This document shows positions 24,510-33,716 of a stretch of 64,000 nucleotides of DNA, in pieces. How positions within the stretch are numbered: the first letter of the stretch is position 1; each line of letters starts with the position of its first letter. The notes under the pieces were generated by a model. That model had not been told where the DNA came from. It saw only the letters and a program-made list of their open reading frames with translations, and searched no databases. The stretch is taken from the NCBI GenBank assembly GCA_027049035.1, contig JALTVI010000066.1, forward strand, positions 1 to 64,000. Direction: 5' to 3'. Position numbers and translations under genes: made by a program. This stretch comes from Sulfurovum sp. GTDB taxonomy: Bacteria; Campylobacterota; Campylobacteria; Campylobacterales; Sulfurovaceae.

Positions 24510-25523
24510 CTAAAAGTAGTATTTGATTTTCTGAAGATTTATCACGTTGCGATACTCTCCCCTGTCGAACTGGTAGACATCGATATTCCAGTAGTTTTCC
24601 AACGCCATCCCCAATATCACTCCCACAGCTTCGGGCATGGAGTGTACCAAAGTAATGGCATCGAATTCACCTTTGTACTGGTTGATGATGTTGTATATCT
24701 CCTGTGCATGTTCCACCCAGACATCATTTTCAAAACTTTCGGCATTAGGAGGAATGGTGCCGTTGAGTACAGAGTCAAGCACAATGACATTCCTGAATTT
24801 TCGCAGCACAGGGTGTTCCAGAGAGACAGCATGGCTCGATATCTGTACCGCCACCAGAAGATGTCTCGCTTTTTTGTCTTTGAGTTTTTTGATAATCTCA
24901 AAATGCTTAAAAGAAGAGACCTTCTCTTTGTACTTTCTTGAATCTATCTTCGCCACTTTGTCCAGGGTATTGGAGTAGTCATTGTTCTGATACACCACAA
25001 TGCCGTCCGTACGGAACATTCCGCCAAGGGCCACACCCACTGCCGGACGTCTCAAAAAGAAAAGATGGAAGCAGGCTTTATTGTCCAGTCTGCGCTGAAT
25101 GTCATTGAGTACATACCGGATAATCTGTAGAAAACTGATCAGTCTGGCCTGGTCATACATATCGCCATCATACTTGAATGTCAGCATCTGCTCAGAGATG
25201 TTGAAATAACTCTCCAGTTTTTTTTCAAGTCCGTCAAACCGCCTGTCATCTTCAGCAATGCGGGCCAAAAGGGCTTTGAAATGTATCTCAATCGGAGTAT
25301 TGTCATCCACACTTACAACAATAGGTATGGGGATGGTCTCACTGGCATAGAGATGCTGAATCCTACGCTCTTTGACAAAGGCAAGCAGAAGAAAGAAAAG
25401 CGCTGCCGCCAGTGTTACAATGAATCCCGCTTTTCCAAAAAACGCGTCAGCGAACAGACCGCCAAAACCGGCAATGGTCGTTGCCAATATGCCATACGTG
25501 CTTGAAAGTACCCTGTTTAACAT
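24510..25523 (-). CDS. Two-TM SAVED-like sensor/effector protein
   Basis: This 337-residue protein has two N-terminal membrane helices (about 8-28 and 31-50) and a soluble domain from about 65. The soluble part shows two similar halves: CFHLFFLRRPAVGVALG with IVVYQNNDY near 151-182, and DAITLVHSMPEAVGVILG with IDVYQFDRGEYRNV near 288-326. This doubled CARF-like pattern, ending in a Y-x-x-x-I/L strand, fits the SAVED domain, which binds cyclic oligonucleotides in CBASS and some CRISPR systems; two-TM SAVED proteins are known membrane-disrupting effectors. No cyclic-nucleotide synthase is adjacent. The start has a strong GGGGAGGGAG ribosome site and lies 39 bases after mnmA, so it may be read from the mnmA promoter. 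Confidence 0.65.
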   Translation of the reverse strand: MLNRVLSSTYGILATTIAGFGGLFADAFFGKAGFIVTLAAALFFLLLAFVKERRIQHLYASETIPIPIVVSVDDNTPIEIHFKALLARIAEDDRRFDGLEKKLESYFNISEQMLTFKYDGDMYDQARLISFLQIIRYVLNDIQRRLDNKACFHLFFLRRPAVGVALGGMFRTDGIVVYQNNDYSNTLDKVAKIDSRKYKEKVSSFKHFEIIKKLKDKKARHLLVAVQISSHAVSLEHPVLRKFRNVIVLDSVLNGTIPPNAESFENDVWVEHAQEIYNIINQYKGEFDAITLVHSMPEAVGVILGMALENYWNIDVYQFDRGEYRNVINLQKIKYYF

Positions 25524-25562
25524 CTCCCTCCCCTTTTGAGCCTATTGCTGTTTCAAACAGTT

Positions 25563-26582
25563 TTAAACAATCACCCCGCCGCCAAGCAGACGCCGTCCGT
25601 CGTAAAATGCTGCCACCTGCCCTTTGGCAAGACCGAATACCGGCTCTTTAAGCGTTACCTTCGCGCGTTCCCCCTCTATTTTGACATGGCATGGCACTGC
25701 AGTGGTGCGGTAGCGTACTTTCACTTCACAGTCGAACTCCGTCAGCTCTTCAAAAAGGTTGATCTGCTTGACTTCAAAATCGAACACTTCCAGCTTCTCG
25801 CGTGTGCCGACGACAATCTGGTTTTTCTCGGGCTTGATATCCACCACAAAGTGCGGATCGTGTGCACCGTGCACGAAGAAGCCGCGGCGCTTGCCGATGG
25901 TATAGTGCATGTATCCTTTATGGGTACCGACCACGTTGCCTTCGGTATCGACCGTCTCACCGGGCTGGTCTATGTCCATGTGGCGTGCCAACACCTCGTC
26001 ATAGGTGTTCTCCACAAAGCAGATCTCGCTGCTTTCAGGCTGTGTAGCGAACTCTTTGAGCACTTCGATGTTTGCCGCATACGCCTTGACATCGGGCTTT
26101 TTCCAGGTACCAAGCGGGAAGATGAGGCGCGGAAGCACCTCTTTTTTCACTTCGCTCAGAAAATAGCTCTGGTCCTTGTTGGGATCGTCCGCCGCGTAAA
26201 TGTACTCTCCGTCACACTGGATGTAGTGTCCTGTCGCGACGAAATCTGCACCGACACTGTCTGCAAACTCCACCATCTTGCCGAACTTGATGGTACGGTT
26301 GCACATCACACAGGGGTTTGGCGTGAGTCCTGCCTTGTAGCTTTCGACAAAGTAGCTGTAGACCTCTTTGTTGAACGCTTCGCTCAAATCGTAAAAGTGT
26401 GCTTTAATGCCAAGATAGTCGGCAACCTTCTGCACCTTTCGCCAGTTCTCTTCATGGTAGCCGGGTTTGTCGTGGAGTTTCATATAGACCCCCTCGACCT
26501 CATACCCCTCTTTCTGCAACAGTACGGAGGTGACAGTCGAATCGACACCGCCGCTCATCCCAACCAAAACTTTCTTTTTCAT
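25563..26582 (-). CDS. mnmA: tRNA-specific 2-thiouridylase
   Basis: MnmA puts sulfur on uridine 34 of tRNAs for Lys, Glu and Gln. The ATP loop is [15 protein letters not shown] at residues 8-22, the first catalytic cysteine is in [17 protein letters not shown] near 100, and the second in [15 protein letters not shown] near 200. The C-terminal barrel ends in [14 protein letters not shown]. Length 339 is slightly short of the E. coli form. It overlaps the preceding 156-codon gene by four bases and is followed by the SAVED-like operon. Confidence 0.96.
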   Translation of the reverse strand: MKKKVLVGMSGGVDSTVTSVLLQKEGYEVEGVYMKLHDKPGYHEENWRKVQKVADYLGIKAHFYDLSEAFNKEVYSYFVESYKAGLTPNPCVMCNRTIKFGKMVEFADSVGADFVATGHYIQCDGEYIYAADDPNKDQSYFLSEVKKEVLPRLIFPLGTWKKPDVKAYAANIEVLKEFATQPESSEICFVENTYDEVLARHMDIDQPGETVDTEGNVVGTHKGYMHYTIGKRRGFFVHGAHDPHFVVDIKPEKNQIVVGTREKLEVFDFEVKQINLFEELTEFDCEVKVRYRTTAVPCHVKIEGERAKVTLKEPVFGLAKGQVAAFYDGRRLLGGGVIV

Positions 26583-27049
26583 CGATATACCTTTTCTATT
26601 TTTATTGCGATTGTTCCCTCATACTCAACCAGTTTCCCCTCAGCCACACTTTCATTCGCCCGTTCCAGCGTGACACGGGTAAGTTCCAAATGGGAGATAT
26701 CCACTGTGGCACCTTTTCGAACCCTGTCGGACTCCAGACTTCCAAGTGTTGGAAGAAGGGTTTCATATTTTTTAGTATGTTCCAATATTTCAGGCTTTTC
26801 AAGGAGTGTGACTTCACACTCACCTCCTTCGTTCAAAGGCACCCCTTTTGCAAACACACTGTGCTCTTCGACGAACACTATCTCAAAACGTGTCATCTCA
26901 AGCAGCAGCAAATCACCCGCCTCGAGCGCTTTAAGTGTGCTTCTTTTCAGTTGTACGGGCGGCAGTGCCACCTCACACAGCTGCTCTTTTCGTTTTTGAC
27001 GCATCATCCGCTCAAGACGGCTTGCCTGCGTTTCAACCTTCATGCACAT
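26579..27049 (-). CDS. Conserved hypothetical protein between flhF and mnmA
   Basis: I do not recognise this 156-residue soluble protein. The second half, with [26 protein letters not shown] and a final IKIEKVYR strand, has a vague resemblance to the SpoA fold of FliM/FliN proteins, which would fit its place after flhF; this is weak. It overlaps the flhF end by about 17 bases and mnmA by four, so it is surely part of the operon. A start at 27043 (MKVETQ) is equally possible. Confidence 0.55.
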   Translation of the reverse strand: MCMKVETQASRLERMMRQKRKEQLCEVALPPVQLKRSTLKALEAGDLLLLEMTRFEIVFVEEHSVFAKGVPLNEGGECEVTLLEKPEILEHTKKYETLLPTLGSLESDRVRKGATVDISHLELTRVTLERANESVAEGKLVEYEGTIAIKIEKVYR

Positions 27050-28115
27050 CCCCGATGAAGCGTTCCAGCAGATACTCCTTGCTGGCAGGCAGCAGATCGT
27101 CCGGCACCTCCTGCCCTACGGAGAAGTAGCTCATCGGCAGTCCATAAAGCAGCATGAAGTTCAACAGCGTACCAAAATGCTTCGTTTCGTCAAATTTGCT
27201 GACGATCACCGCATCAGGATTGAGAAAGGAGAAGTTCTTGTAGATATCCGCCATATCCTCGTACTTCACCGTCGCAGCCAGTACCAGATGTACTTCCATA
27301 TCGCGCACCGTCTCGGACTTGATGAACTCGATTGTTTTGACGAACTTCTGCGTATCGTACGGAGACATTCCTGCCGTATCGACCAGCACGATATCGTACG
27401 ACTCGAGTGCTGCAACCTGCGCCTTGAAATCTTCCGGCGTAGAAACCGAAAAGTGCTCTATCTGCATAATGTCCGCATAGTGTGCCAGCTGCTCGGCAGC
27501 ACCGACCTTGTAAGTGTCGAGGTTGACAAGCGCCACTTTGTAGGGGCGGTCAAGCAGATAGGCGTAGCGCGCGGCCAGTTTGGCAATGGTGGTGGTCTTG
27601 CCCACCCCTGTGGGGCCTACCAGCATGATCACCTTGGGTTTGCCAAGCATCTCGTCACGTACTTTCAGTGTATCGTCAATCTCTTCAAGAATGTAGGAGA
27701 CAAGCAGGGCTTCATCCTCAAGCAGCGGTGTGCCTGTGAGTGAGTCAAGCACGCTGTCAAGCCACTCGGAAGCAATGCCCTTTTTCAGAAAGAGGCTGCG
27801 TACTTTCTCTGCCGCGCCCTGTGTACCTGTAAGCTGCGTGCGCATCGCTTCAAGCTCCCGGCGCATGGTGCTGACCTCATCAAGCATCGCCTCCTCTTCA
27901 CTCACAGCTGTTGTACCCGGCAATTTTTTCCCAAACGACTTCTCCATAAAGAGCGCTTTGGGTACGGCAAAGACCACCTCCGCACGGATCTCCCCGCTCT
28001 CGTCTTTGGTCTGCTTTGCCGAAACGATGGTCAGCTCCGCCGCGTCGCCATACTTTCTCTTTGCCTGTTCATACGCCTCTGTGGGTGTCGAAGCGACAAA
28101 TGTTTCATTGATCAT
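27033..28115 (-). CDS. flhF: FlhF, SRP-type GTPase of flagellar placement
   Basis: FlhF is an SRP-family GTPase that sets the position and number of polar flagella. The 360-residue protein has a B domain with coiled coil (about 1-150), then the NG domain: GPTGVGKTTTIAKLAARY, NLDTYKVGAAEQL, LVDTAGMSPYD and VSKFDETKHFG. The ATG at 28115 overlaps the folK stop in ATGA; an upstream frame to 28172 would run into folK and is rejected. In relatives flhG, fliA and fliM follow, but here the operon turns to a hypothetical gene and mnmA, so this is an orphan in the window. Confidence 0.93.
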   Translation of the reverse strand: MINETFVASTPTEAYEQAKRKYGDAAELTIVSAKQTKDESGEIRAEVVFAVPKALFMEKSFGKKLPGTTAVSEEEAMLDEVSTMRRELEAMRTQLTGTQGAAEKVRSLFLKKGIASEWLDSVLDSLTGTPLLEDEALLVSYILEEIDDTLKVRDEMLGKPKVIMLVGPTGVGKTTTIAKLAARYAYLLDRPYKVALVNLDTYKVGAAEQLAHYADIMQIEHFSVSTPEDFKAQVAALESYDIVLVDTAGMSPYDTQKFVKTIEFIKSETVRDMEVHLVLAATVKYEDMADIYKNFSFLNPDAVIVSKFDETKHFGTLLNFMLLYGLPMSYFSVGQEVPDDLLPASKEYLLERFIGDVHEG

Positions 28116-28612
28116 ACTACTGCCTTTTTCATCATCGCAAGCGGTATCAGCACCGATGGCCGCTGCATCCACCCTGGATGCGGCAGCGTCAGTCTTTCAC
28201 TCTCTACACTTGCTGTGTCATAAAATATTATATCGATATCAAGCGTCCTCGGCCCGTCCTTAAAAAGCCGCTTTCTGCCAAACCGCTTCTCGGTATGGAG
28301 CACATACCGCAGCAGCGCTTTGGCAGAGAGCTCTGTCTCTATTAGAATCAAGGTATTGAGAAAATCCTCCTGCTCCATGTAGCCAAAAGGAGGATTCTTC
28401 AGTATCGGCGCCGTTTCAACAATCTCCACCAGCGGACTGCGCTCAAAAAAGACAAAAAGATGCTCGAAACGCCGAAGCACATCACCGACATTCCCGCCGA
28501 TACCAAGCAGCGCCCTGTGACGTTTTTTTGTATCTCTTTTTGCATTATAGGGAAAATGGGGCGTAAAAATCAATGTCAATGCATCATTGAGCTTTTTTCT
28601 TTTTACCATCAT
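28112..28612 (-). CDS. folK: 2-amino-4-hydroxy-6-hydroxymethyldihydropteridine pyrophosphokinase
   Basis: FolK transfers pyrophosphate from ATP to the pterin in folate synthesis. Motifs: LGIGGNVGDVLRRFEHL at residues 36-52, APILKNPPFGYMEQEDFLNT, the ATP-binding FGRKRLFKDGPRTLDIDIIFY and LTLPHPGWMQRPSVLIPL. The extra 30 N-terminal residues (KRKKLNDALTLIF) are seen in some relatives. It overlaps flhF by ATGA. Confidence 0.93.
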   Translation of the reverse strand: MMVKRKKLNDALTLIFTPHFPYNAKRDTKKRHRALLGIGGNVGDVLRRFEHLFVFFERSPLVEIVETAPILKNPPFGYMEQEDFLNTLILIETELSAKALLRYVLHTEKRFGRKRLFKDGPRTLDIDIIFYDTASVESERLTLPHPGWMQRPSVLIPLAMMKKAVV

Positions 28613-28665
28613 TCCCTACTTAATATGGATATCAATAAAAGCTTTTCGCAAGAAAAGCATACCAC

Positions 28666-28701
28666 AACTCTTCACTCTTCACTATTCACCCTTAACTCTC
28701 A
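28666..28701 (-). repeat. Degenerate heptamer array at the pepQ stop codon
   Basis: Coding-strand units after the TGA stop read AAGGGTG, AATAGTG, AAGAGTG and AAGAGTT in 7-base register. Another member of the stop-codon array group. Confidence 0.65.
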
Positions 28702-29718
28702 GAGGATTTTCGCTCTTCCCTCCACCATCGCGACCATATCTTCGATACGGATGCCGAATTCCCCCGGAATGTAAATGCCCGGCTCTATGGTAAAGACCAT
28801 ACCGTCTTCGATGACAGTTTCGGACTTTGAAGCGATGTAGGGCATTTCGTGAATGTCAAGCCCTACGCCGTGTCCCGTGGAGTGGACGAAGTACTCCCCG
28901 AAGCCTGCCTTTTCAATGATGTCGCGTGTCAGGGCATCGACCTCTTTGGCTTTCATGCCGCTTCTTGCTTTTTCAATGGCGTTGTCGTGCGCTTTGAGCA
29001 CCGTGTCATACGCCTTTTGGATCTTCTTTTTCCCAAAACGCTGTTTGGTTTTAAACTCGAACCCATTTTCAGCATAAACCGTTCGGGTACGGTCGGAGCA
29101 GTAGCGCTTGTACTTCAGCCCCGCATCGACCAGCAGCAGATCGCCCTTTTTGAGCCTCTTCTTTGTCGGGGTAGCGTGGGGCTTTGCAGCATTGGCGTTG
29201 ATGGCGACAATGGGATCGAAACTGAGGTCATACTTCCCGTAGCCGCTCAACGCGCCTTTGGCCATATAGGTAAGAGCATACTCGTCTTTGCCAAACCCCC
29301 CTTTCTGTACCGCTTTTGCAAAGGATTTGAACGCCTTTGCACCCAGCTTTGCCGCTTTGGCAAGCAGGGCAAGCTCCTCTTCGGTTTTGATGATACGCTT
29401 TTTGTGTGAGAAGTCAGGCTCGGCAACGAACTTTACTTTGCACTTGCTTTGTATCGTCTCAAAACCGTAGACACTCCACTCTTTGGGGTCGAACAGCACC
29501 TTCTTTACCCTGCTTTTGGAGAGTATCTGGGCAGCCTTTTCATAGAGGTTGCGCACTATGACCACTTTCGCTCCGCGCACATTGCTCTTGGCGTCAAGCG
29601 TATAACGGCTGTCGGTCAGAAACCACGCCTCTTTTCCCAAACGCAGGTAGAGTGCATTGTCGCAGCTGTAGCCGCATTCATAATAGATAGCGTTTTCATC
29701 TTTGAGCATGTAGTTCAT
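28699..29718 (-). CDS. pepQ: Xaa-Pro aminopeptidase/dipeptidase (M24)
   Basis: A cytoplasmic dinuclear-metal peptidase that splits bonds involving proline. The creatinase-like N-terminal domain (about 1-115) precedes the pita-bread fold with metal ligands in LLVDAGLKYKRYCSDRTRTV (two aspartates), STGHGVGLDIHEMP (histidine), FTIEPGIYIPGEFG (glutamate) and IRIEDMV (glutamate). Length 339 matches the short bacterial form. The gene lies between aroQ and folK, the usual order in Campylobacterota. Confidence 0.92.
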   Translation of the reverse strand: MNYMLKDENAIYYECGYSCDNALYLRLGKEAWFLTDSRYTLDAKSNVRGAKVVIVRNLYEKAAQILSKSRVKKVLFDPKEWSVYGFETIQSKCKVKFVAEPDFSHKKRIIKTEEELALLAKAAKLGAKAFKSFAKAVQKGGFGKDEYALTYMAKGALSGYGKYDLSFDPIVAINANAAKPHATPTKKRLKKGDLLLVDAGLKYKRYCSDRTRTVYAENGFEFKTKQRFGKKKIQKAYDTVLKAHDNAIEKARSGMKAKEVDALTRDIIEKAGFGEYFVHSTGHGVGLDIHEMPYIASKSETVIEDGMVFTIEPGIYIPGEFGIRIEDMVAMVEGRAKIL

Positions 29719-29784
29719 AGGTTGCCTTTAAAGGGGAGAGTAAGAGGCACGGACGCGCCCCTCGTTGCCGGAGAGCTGAAGTGC

Positions 29785-30273
29785 CTACTTCTGCTGTGCA
29801 GCTTCCTGTGCCTGCTGCTGCGCTTGACGCATCGCATTGACCTGGTTGAAGATCTCCAGCATTCCGATCATCGCAAGGTGGTAGCCAAACGGCCCCATGC
29901 CCACAATCTGTCCTGCGCATACCGGCGCGGTCAGAGAGGTGTGTCTGAACTCCTCTCTTGCATGGATGTTGCTAAGATGCACTTCGATCGCAGGGATCTT
30001 CACCGCCGCAAGCGCGTCACGGATCGCAATGGAGGTGTGCGTGTAAGCTGCCGGGTTGATGATGATACCGTCGGCATCTCCCATACACTCCTGAATACGG
30101 TCTACGATCTCGCCTTCGAGGTTGCTCTGGAAGAATTCGATCTCTACCTTGTTCTGCTCGGCAAAGCCCTTCATCTGCGCGTGAATATCTTCAAGCTTCA
30201 TCGGTCCGTAGACATTCTGGTCTCTGACACCGAGCATATTGAGGTTTGGTCCCTGGATTACGACTATTTTCAT
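29785..30273 (-). CDS. aroQ: Type II 3-dehydroquinate dehydratase
   Basis: AroQ dehydrates 3-dehydroquinate in the shikimate pathway. The catalytic tyrosine lies in [17 protein letters not shown] at residues 7-23, followed by [29 protein letters not shown], and the catalytic histidine in [19 protein letters not shown] near 100. The C-terminus is an alanine/glutamine-rich tail ([13 protein letters not shown]). It is transcribed towards pepQ. Confidence 0.96.
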   Translation of the reverse strand: MKIVVIQGPNLNMLGVRDQNVYGPMKLEDIHAQMKGFAEQNKVEIEFFQSNLEGEIVDRIQECMGDADGIIINPAAYTHTSIAIRDALAAVKIPAIEVHLSNIHAREEFRHTSLTAPVCAGQIVGMGPFGYHLAMIGMLEIFNQVNAMRQAQQQAQEAAQQK

Positions 30274-30348
30274 TGTTACTGCCTTCTTGTTGTATTATTT
30301 TCGGTATTATTTTATCCAAATAGGTTTAAACCCAAGGAAAGTGACACT

Positions 30349-31572
30349 ATGAAGATCATCATCGCAGACTATCTCTATATCGACGGAAAATTCGTCGAAA
30401 ACCTCGCCATCGCGTTCGACAGCCGCATTCAGGCAGTCGACCTGCCCGAAAAACTGCTCGAAATCTACCCCGATGCAACGCTTATTCGCGCCAAACCCTA
30501 CACCGTCCTCTACCCCGGTTTCATCAACACCCACGTGCACCTGGAGTTCTCCGCGAACATCACTTCGCTCAAATACGGTTCCTTCATGCCGTGGCTCGAT
30601 TCGGTCATAGAGCACCGCGACGACCTGCTGCAGGAGTGCGACAACGCCATGATGCAAAAGGAGTGTGACCAGATGCTGCGCTCGGGCATCACCACGTTTG
30701 GGGCCATCTCCAGTTTCGGTACGGAGCTTGAAGTGTGCGAAAATGCCGCACAGCGTGTGGTCTTCTTCAACGAACTCATCGGCTCGAACGCCCAGTACGC
30801 CGACATGCTCTACAACGATTTCCTTGAACGTGTCAAAGCGTCGCAAAGCTGTGAGCCGGACAGCCGCATCATCCCCGCCGTTGCCGTCCACTCTCCCTAC
30901 TCCGTCCACCCGGTCATCCTCCAGCGTGCGGTGACTCTTGCCAAGCAGCACAAGATGCCGCTGACCGCACACTTTCTGGAGTCCGCCGCAGAGCGGGAGT
31001 GGCTGGAAAAGGGCAGTGGGGAGTTCAAAGCCTTTTTCGAAAAGTTCTTCAACACCTCTACCCCGGTAACCACCATCGAAGAGTTCCTCAACGCCTTTGA
31101 CACCTACCCCACCCACTTCGTCCACTGTGTCCAGGCCAACGACGAAGAGCTTGCGCATATCAAAGAGAAAGGCCACACCATCGCCCACTGTCCGCGCTCC
31201 AACCGTTACCTTGGCGTAGGGAGGCTGGCTGTCGAGAAGCTGCATGCACAGGATATCCCCTACACCATCGCTACCGACGGGCTAAGCTCCAACGATTCGC
31301 TCAGTATCTTCGATGAGTTCAGGGCCGCGCTGATGCTCCACCACAAAGCACCTCTGCAGGAGTTCGCACTCAAACTCATCAAGTCCGTCACCTCTGACGC
31401 GGCAGAGGCGCTGCATCTTGAGTGCGGCTCTCTGAAAGTGGGTAACTACGCCGACTTCGCACTGGTGACACTGCCCGAACTCCCAAGACGCCCCGAAGAG
31501 ATCGCCCTGTGGACCATTCTGCACACCAGAGAGGTTGAGAGTGTCTACATAGAGGGAGAGATGTATGTTTAA
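30349..31572 (+). CDS. mqnF: Aminodeoxyfutalosine deaminase (amidohydrolase)
   Basis: In Campylobacterota this amidohydrolase deaminates 6-amino-6-deoxyfutalosine in the futalosine route to menaquinone; related proteins were first labelled chlorohydrolases. Metal-binding motifs are NTHVHLEFSA near 62 (HxH), LTAHFLESAAE near 205, FVHCVQANDEELAHI near 255 and YTIATDGLSSNDS near 305. The ATG at 30349 has an AAGGAAA ribosome site; the frame is open far upstream but that part runs antisense over aroQ and pepQ. It overlaps sppA by 8 bases. The substrate is inferred from the family. Confidence 0.85.
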   Translation: MKIIIADYLYIDGKFVENLAIAFDSRIQAVDLPEKLLEIYPDATLIRAKPYTVLYPGFINTHVHLEFSANITSLKYGSFMPWLDSVIEHRDDLLQECDNAMMQKECDQMLRSGITTFGAISSFGTELEVCENAAQRVVFFNELIGSNAQYADMLYNDFLERVKASQSCEPDSRIIPAVAVHSPYSVHPVILQRAVTLAKQHKMPLTAHFLESAAEREWLEKGSGEFKAFFEKFFNTSTPVTTIEEFLNAFDTYPTHFVHCVQANDEELAHIKEKGHTIAHCPRSNRYLGVGRLAVEKLHAQDIPYTIATDGLSSNDSLSIFDEFRAALMLHHKAPLQEFALKLIKSVTSDAAEALHLECGSLKVGNYADFALVTLPELPRRPEEIALWTILHTREVESVYIEGEMYV

Positions 31573-32419
31573 AAAAATCAGCGACGCGCTCAAATGGATC
31601 GGCGAGCACTTCAAGGGGCTGCTCTTTGTGCTTATCCTGCTTTTGATATTCATGCCCTCGGCCGAAGCGCCTTTGAAAAAGCCCAATCTTCAGGAGATCA
31701 AACTCTTTGGCCCCATAATGGATGCCGAGAAAATCGTCAAACAGATAGACGAAGCGGCCAAAGATAGAGATATCAAAGGGGTGCTTCTCAACGTCAACTC
31801 CCCCGGCGGTGCCGTGCCGCCCTCCATCGAAATCAGCTACGCCATCCACAGACTGCAGAAGAAAAAGCCGGTCATCGCCTATGCATCGGGCATCATGGCA
31901 AGCGGCAGCTACTACGCCAGCATCTATGCCCAGAAGATCATCGCCAACCCCGGTGCCATCGTCGGCTCCATCGGTGTCATTATGGAGAGTGCCGACATCA
32001 AGGGACTGCTTGACAAGGTCGGTGTCCAGCCACAGATCGTCAAAGAGGGAAAATACAAAGAGGCAGGTACCTTCACACGCAAATGGACTCCCGAAGAGCG
32101 TGCAGAGCTCGAACGCCTCACCAAAGATACCTACAACCTATTTGTCAGCGATGTCGCAAAAGCCCGTAAGCTGGACATCAACGCTTCAGAACGCTACGCC
32201 AACGCCCACATCTTCCTCGCCTCACGCGCCAAAGAGGTTGGGCTCATCGATGCGGTCGGCACCAAGAGCGAAGCCAAAACCACACTGATCAAAGCTGCAA
32301 AGGTCAAAAAACCGGTATGGAAGCAAAAAGACAAACTCGAATCGTTCATGGAGAAACTGACCTCAAAGGCGCTCTTTCAGATACAGAGCTACTTTTACGG
32401 GTTGAAGGCGGAATTATAA
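31565..32419 (+). CDS. sppA: Signal peptide peptidase SppA
   Basis: SppA is an inner-membrane serine protease that degrades leftover signal peptides. The single N-terminal membrane helix is FKGLLFVLILLLIFMPSA (about 18-35). The S49 protease domain contains NSPGGAVPPSIEISYAI, and the nucleophile serine in YASGIMASGSYYAS near 115. The 284-residue length fits the short form, which works as a multimer. It overlaps mqnF upstream. Confidence 0.93.
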   Translation: MFKKISDALKWIGEHFKGLLFVLILLLIFMPSAEAPLKKPNLQEIKLFGPIMDAEKIVKQIDEAAKDRDIKGVLLNVNSPGGAVPPSIEISYAIHRLQKKKPVIAYASGIMASGSYYASIYAQKIIANPGAIVGSIGVIMESADIKGLLDKVGVQPQIVKEGKYKEAGTFTRKWTPEERAELERLTKDTYNLFVSDVAKARKLDINASERYANAHIFLASRAKEVGLIDAVGTKSEAKTTLIKAAKVKKPVWKQKDKLESFMEKLTSKALFQIQSYFYGLKAEL

Positions 32420-32452
32420 GCTGAATCGTTAGAAATTGGGCAAACAGAAGCA

Positions 32453-33706
32453 CTAAAGCACTTCTGCCGCCTGAAGGAAATCTTTGGCAATCTCTTCGGG
32501 GTCTTCAAGCCCTATGGAGACACGGATGAGTCCTTCGGTAACACCGAGGAACTTGCGGGTTGCAGCGTCAAAATCGCTGTAGATCGTGCTCTGCATATGG
32601 AGAGCAAGGGTACGGTTGTCGCCGATGTTGGCAGTGAGTGTCGCCATATTCAGTGCATTGAGGAAAGCAAAGGCGCGCTCCGGTGTGCCGCAGTCGATGG
32701 TCATCAGAGGACCGCAGCCGTTTGGAAAGTCGCTGAGGTAGCGTGCGTGGTCCTCGCTTTTAGCAAGAGACGGGTGGTTGACCTCGATGCCTTCGGGCAG
32801 GTTCTCCTCAAGTATCTGCGCAACACGTGCAACCGACTTGTTGACACGCTCGACCCTGAGCGAAAGCGTCTCCAGCCCCAGCATCGTCAAAAACGAGCCA
32901 AAGGCGTTGGCGGTCATCCCCACATCACGGATGGCACGCTTTTTACAGATGGGAATGAAGGCTTTGTGCCCCATTTTGTTGACAATTTTGTGCAGGTCGG
33001 CATACTTTTCGTTGTGCAGTTTGTCCCCTTCGGCCTTGACCGCACGGAATACGGCAATGCCGCCCAGTGCGGCGGAGTGGCCGCTCATATTTTTGGTGCT
33101 GGAATGCACGACAATATCCGCGCCAAGCTCCAGCGGACGCACCAGCAGCGGTGTGGCGGTATTGTCCACAACCAGAAGGGTCTCATAAGTATTGCAGAGA
33201 TCGGCAATGCGTTTAATGTCTGGCAGGCGCAGGCTTGGATTGCCCACACTCTCCATCAGTACCATCTTCACACCCGCTTTGAGTTTCGCTTCGATATGCG
33301 CGAAGTCATCGACTTCACAGAAACTGTTGCTCACACCGAAGCGCTTGAGGGTTTCGTTCACCAGCGTGTAGGTACCGCCGAAGAAGCCGCCGATGCAGAG
33401 CACTTCATCGCCGGCTTTGAGCATCGCGGTCGTCACCATGGCAAGCGCACCCATCCCCGAAGCGGTGGCAATGGCACCGAAACCGCCCTCCATCTTGGCG
33501 ACAATGCCTTCAAGCTTGCCGTTGGTAGGGTTGCCCACACGGGCGTAGAGCGGTTTGTTCACTTCACCTGCGAAGATCCCTTCTGCCTCCTGGGCATCTG
33601 CATAACCGTATGCGGCGGAGGGTACGACAGTCGGCGCGATGGGGCCTGTTTTGGCCCCCACGCTTTGCACAAGAAGGGTGTTGTAGTAGTCAAAATCTTT
33701 GGTCAT
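32453..33706 (-). CDS. metY: O-acetylhomoserine sulfhydrylase (MetY type)
   Basis: A PLP-dependent enzyme that makes homocysteine from O-acetylhomoserine and sulfide. The PLP lysine is in VHSSTKNMSGHSAALGG near 215. Other family motifs are YARVGNPTNGKLEGIVAKMEGG, SGMGALAMVTTAMLKAGDE, LVVDNTATPLLVRPLELGAD and LIRVSIGLEDPEEI near the end. Length 417 is typical. It is the third gene after DUF4395 and Rrf2, with a 10-base gap, so the regulator is encoded in the operon. Confidence 0.93.
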   Translation of the reverse strand: MTKDFDYYNTLLVQSVGAKTGPIAPTVVPSAAYGYADAQEAEGIFAGEVNKPLYARVGNPTNGKLEGIVAKMEGGFGAIATASGMGALAMVTTAMLKAGDEVLCIGGFFGGTYTLVNETLKRFGVSNSFCEVDDFAHIEAKLKAGVKMVLMESVGNPSLRLPDIKRIADLCNTYETLLVVDNTATPLLVRPLELGADIVVHSSTKNMSGHSAALGGIAVFRAVKAEGDKLHNEKYADLHKIVNKMGHKAFIPICKKRAIRDVGMTANAFGSFLTMLGLETLSLRVERVNKSVARVAQILEENLPEGIEVNHPSLAKSEDHARYLSDFPNGCGPLMTIDCGTPERAFAFLNALNMATLTANIGDNRTLALHMQSTIYSDFDAATRKFLGVTEGLIRVSIGLEDPEEIAKDFLQAAEVL

Positions 33707-33716
33707 TTTGGTTCCT

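Noticed and set aside
22812-25523. Complete CBASS operon
   Set aside because: No CD-NTase, E1/E2/JAB or HORMA gene is present. Only a SAVED-like sensor is seen, so a full CBASS call is not supported.
25536-26999. 487-codon open frame on the plus strand
   Set aside because: It is antisense to mnmA and the neighbouring gene and shows no family pattern.
29449-30348. Open frame extending the aminodeoxyfutalosine deaminase by 300 codons upstream
   Set aside because: It runs antisense across aroQ and pepQ. The ATG at 30349 has a ribosome site and the family start.
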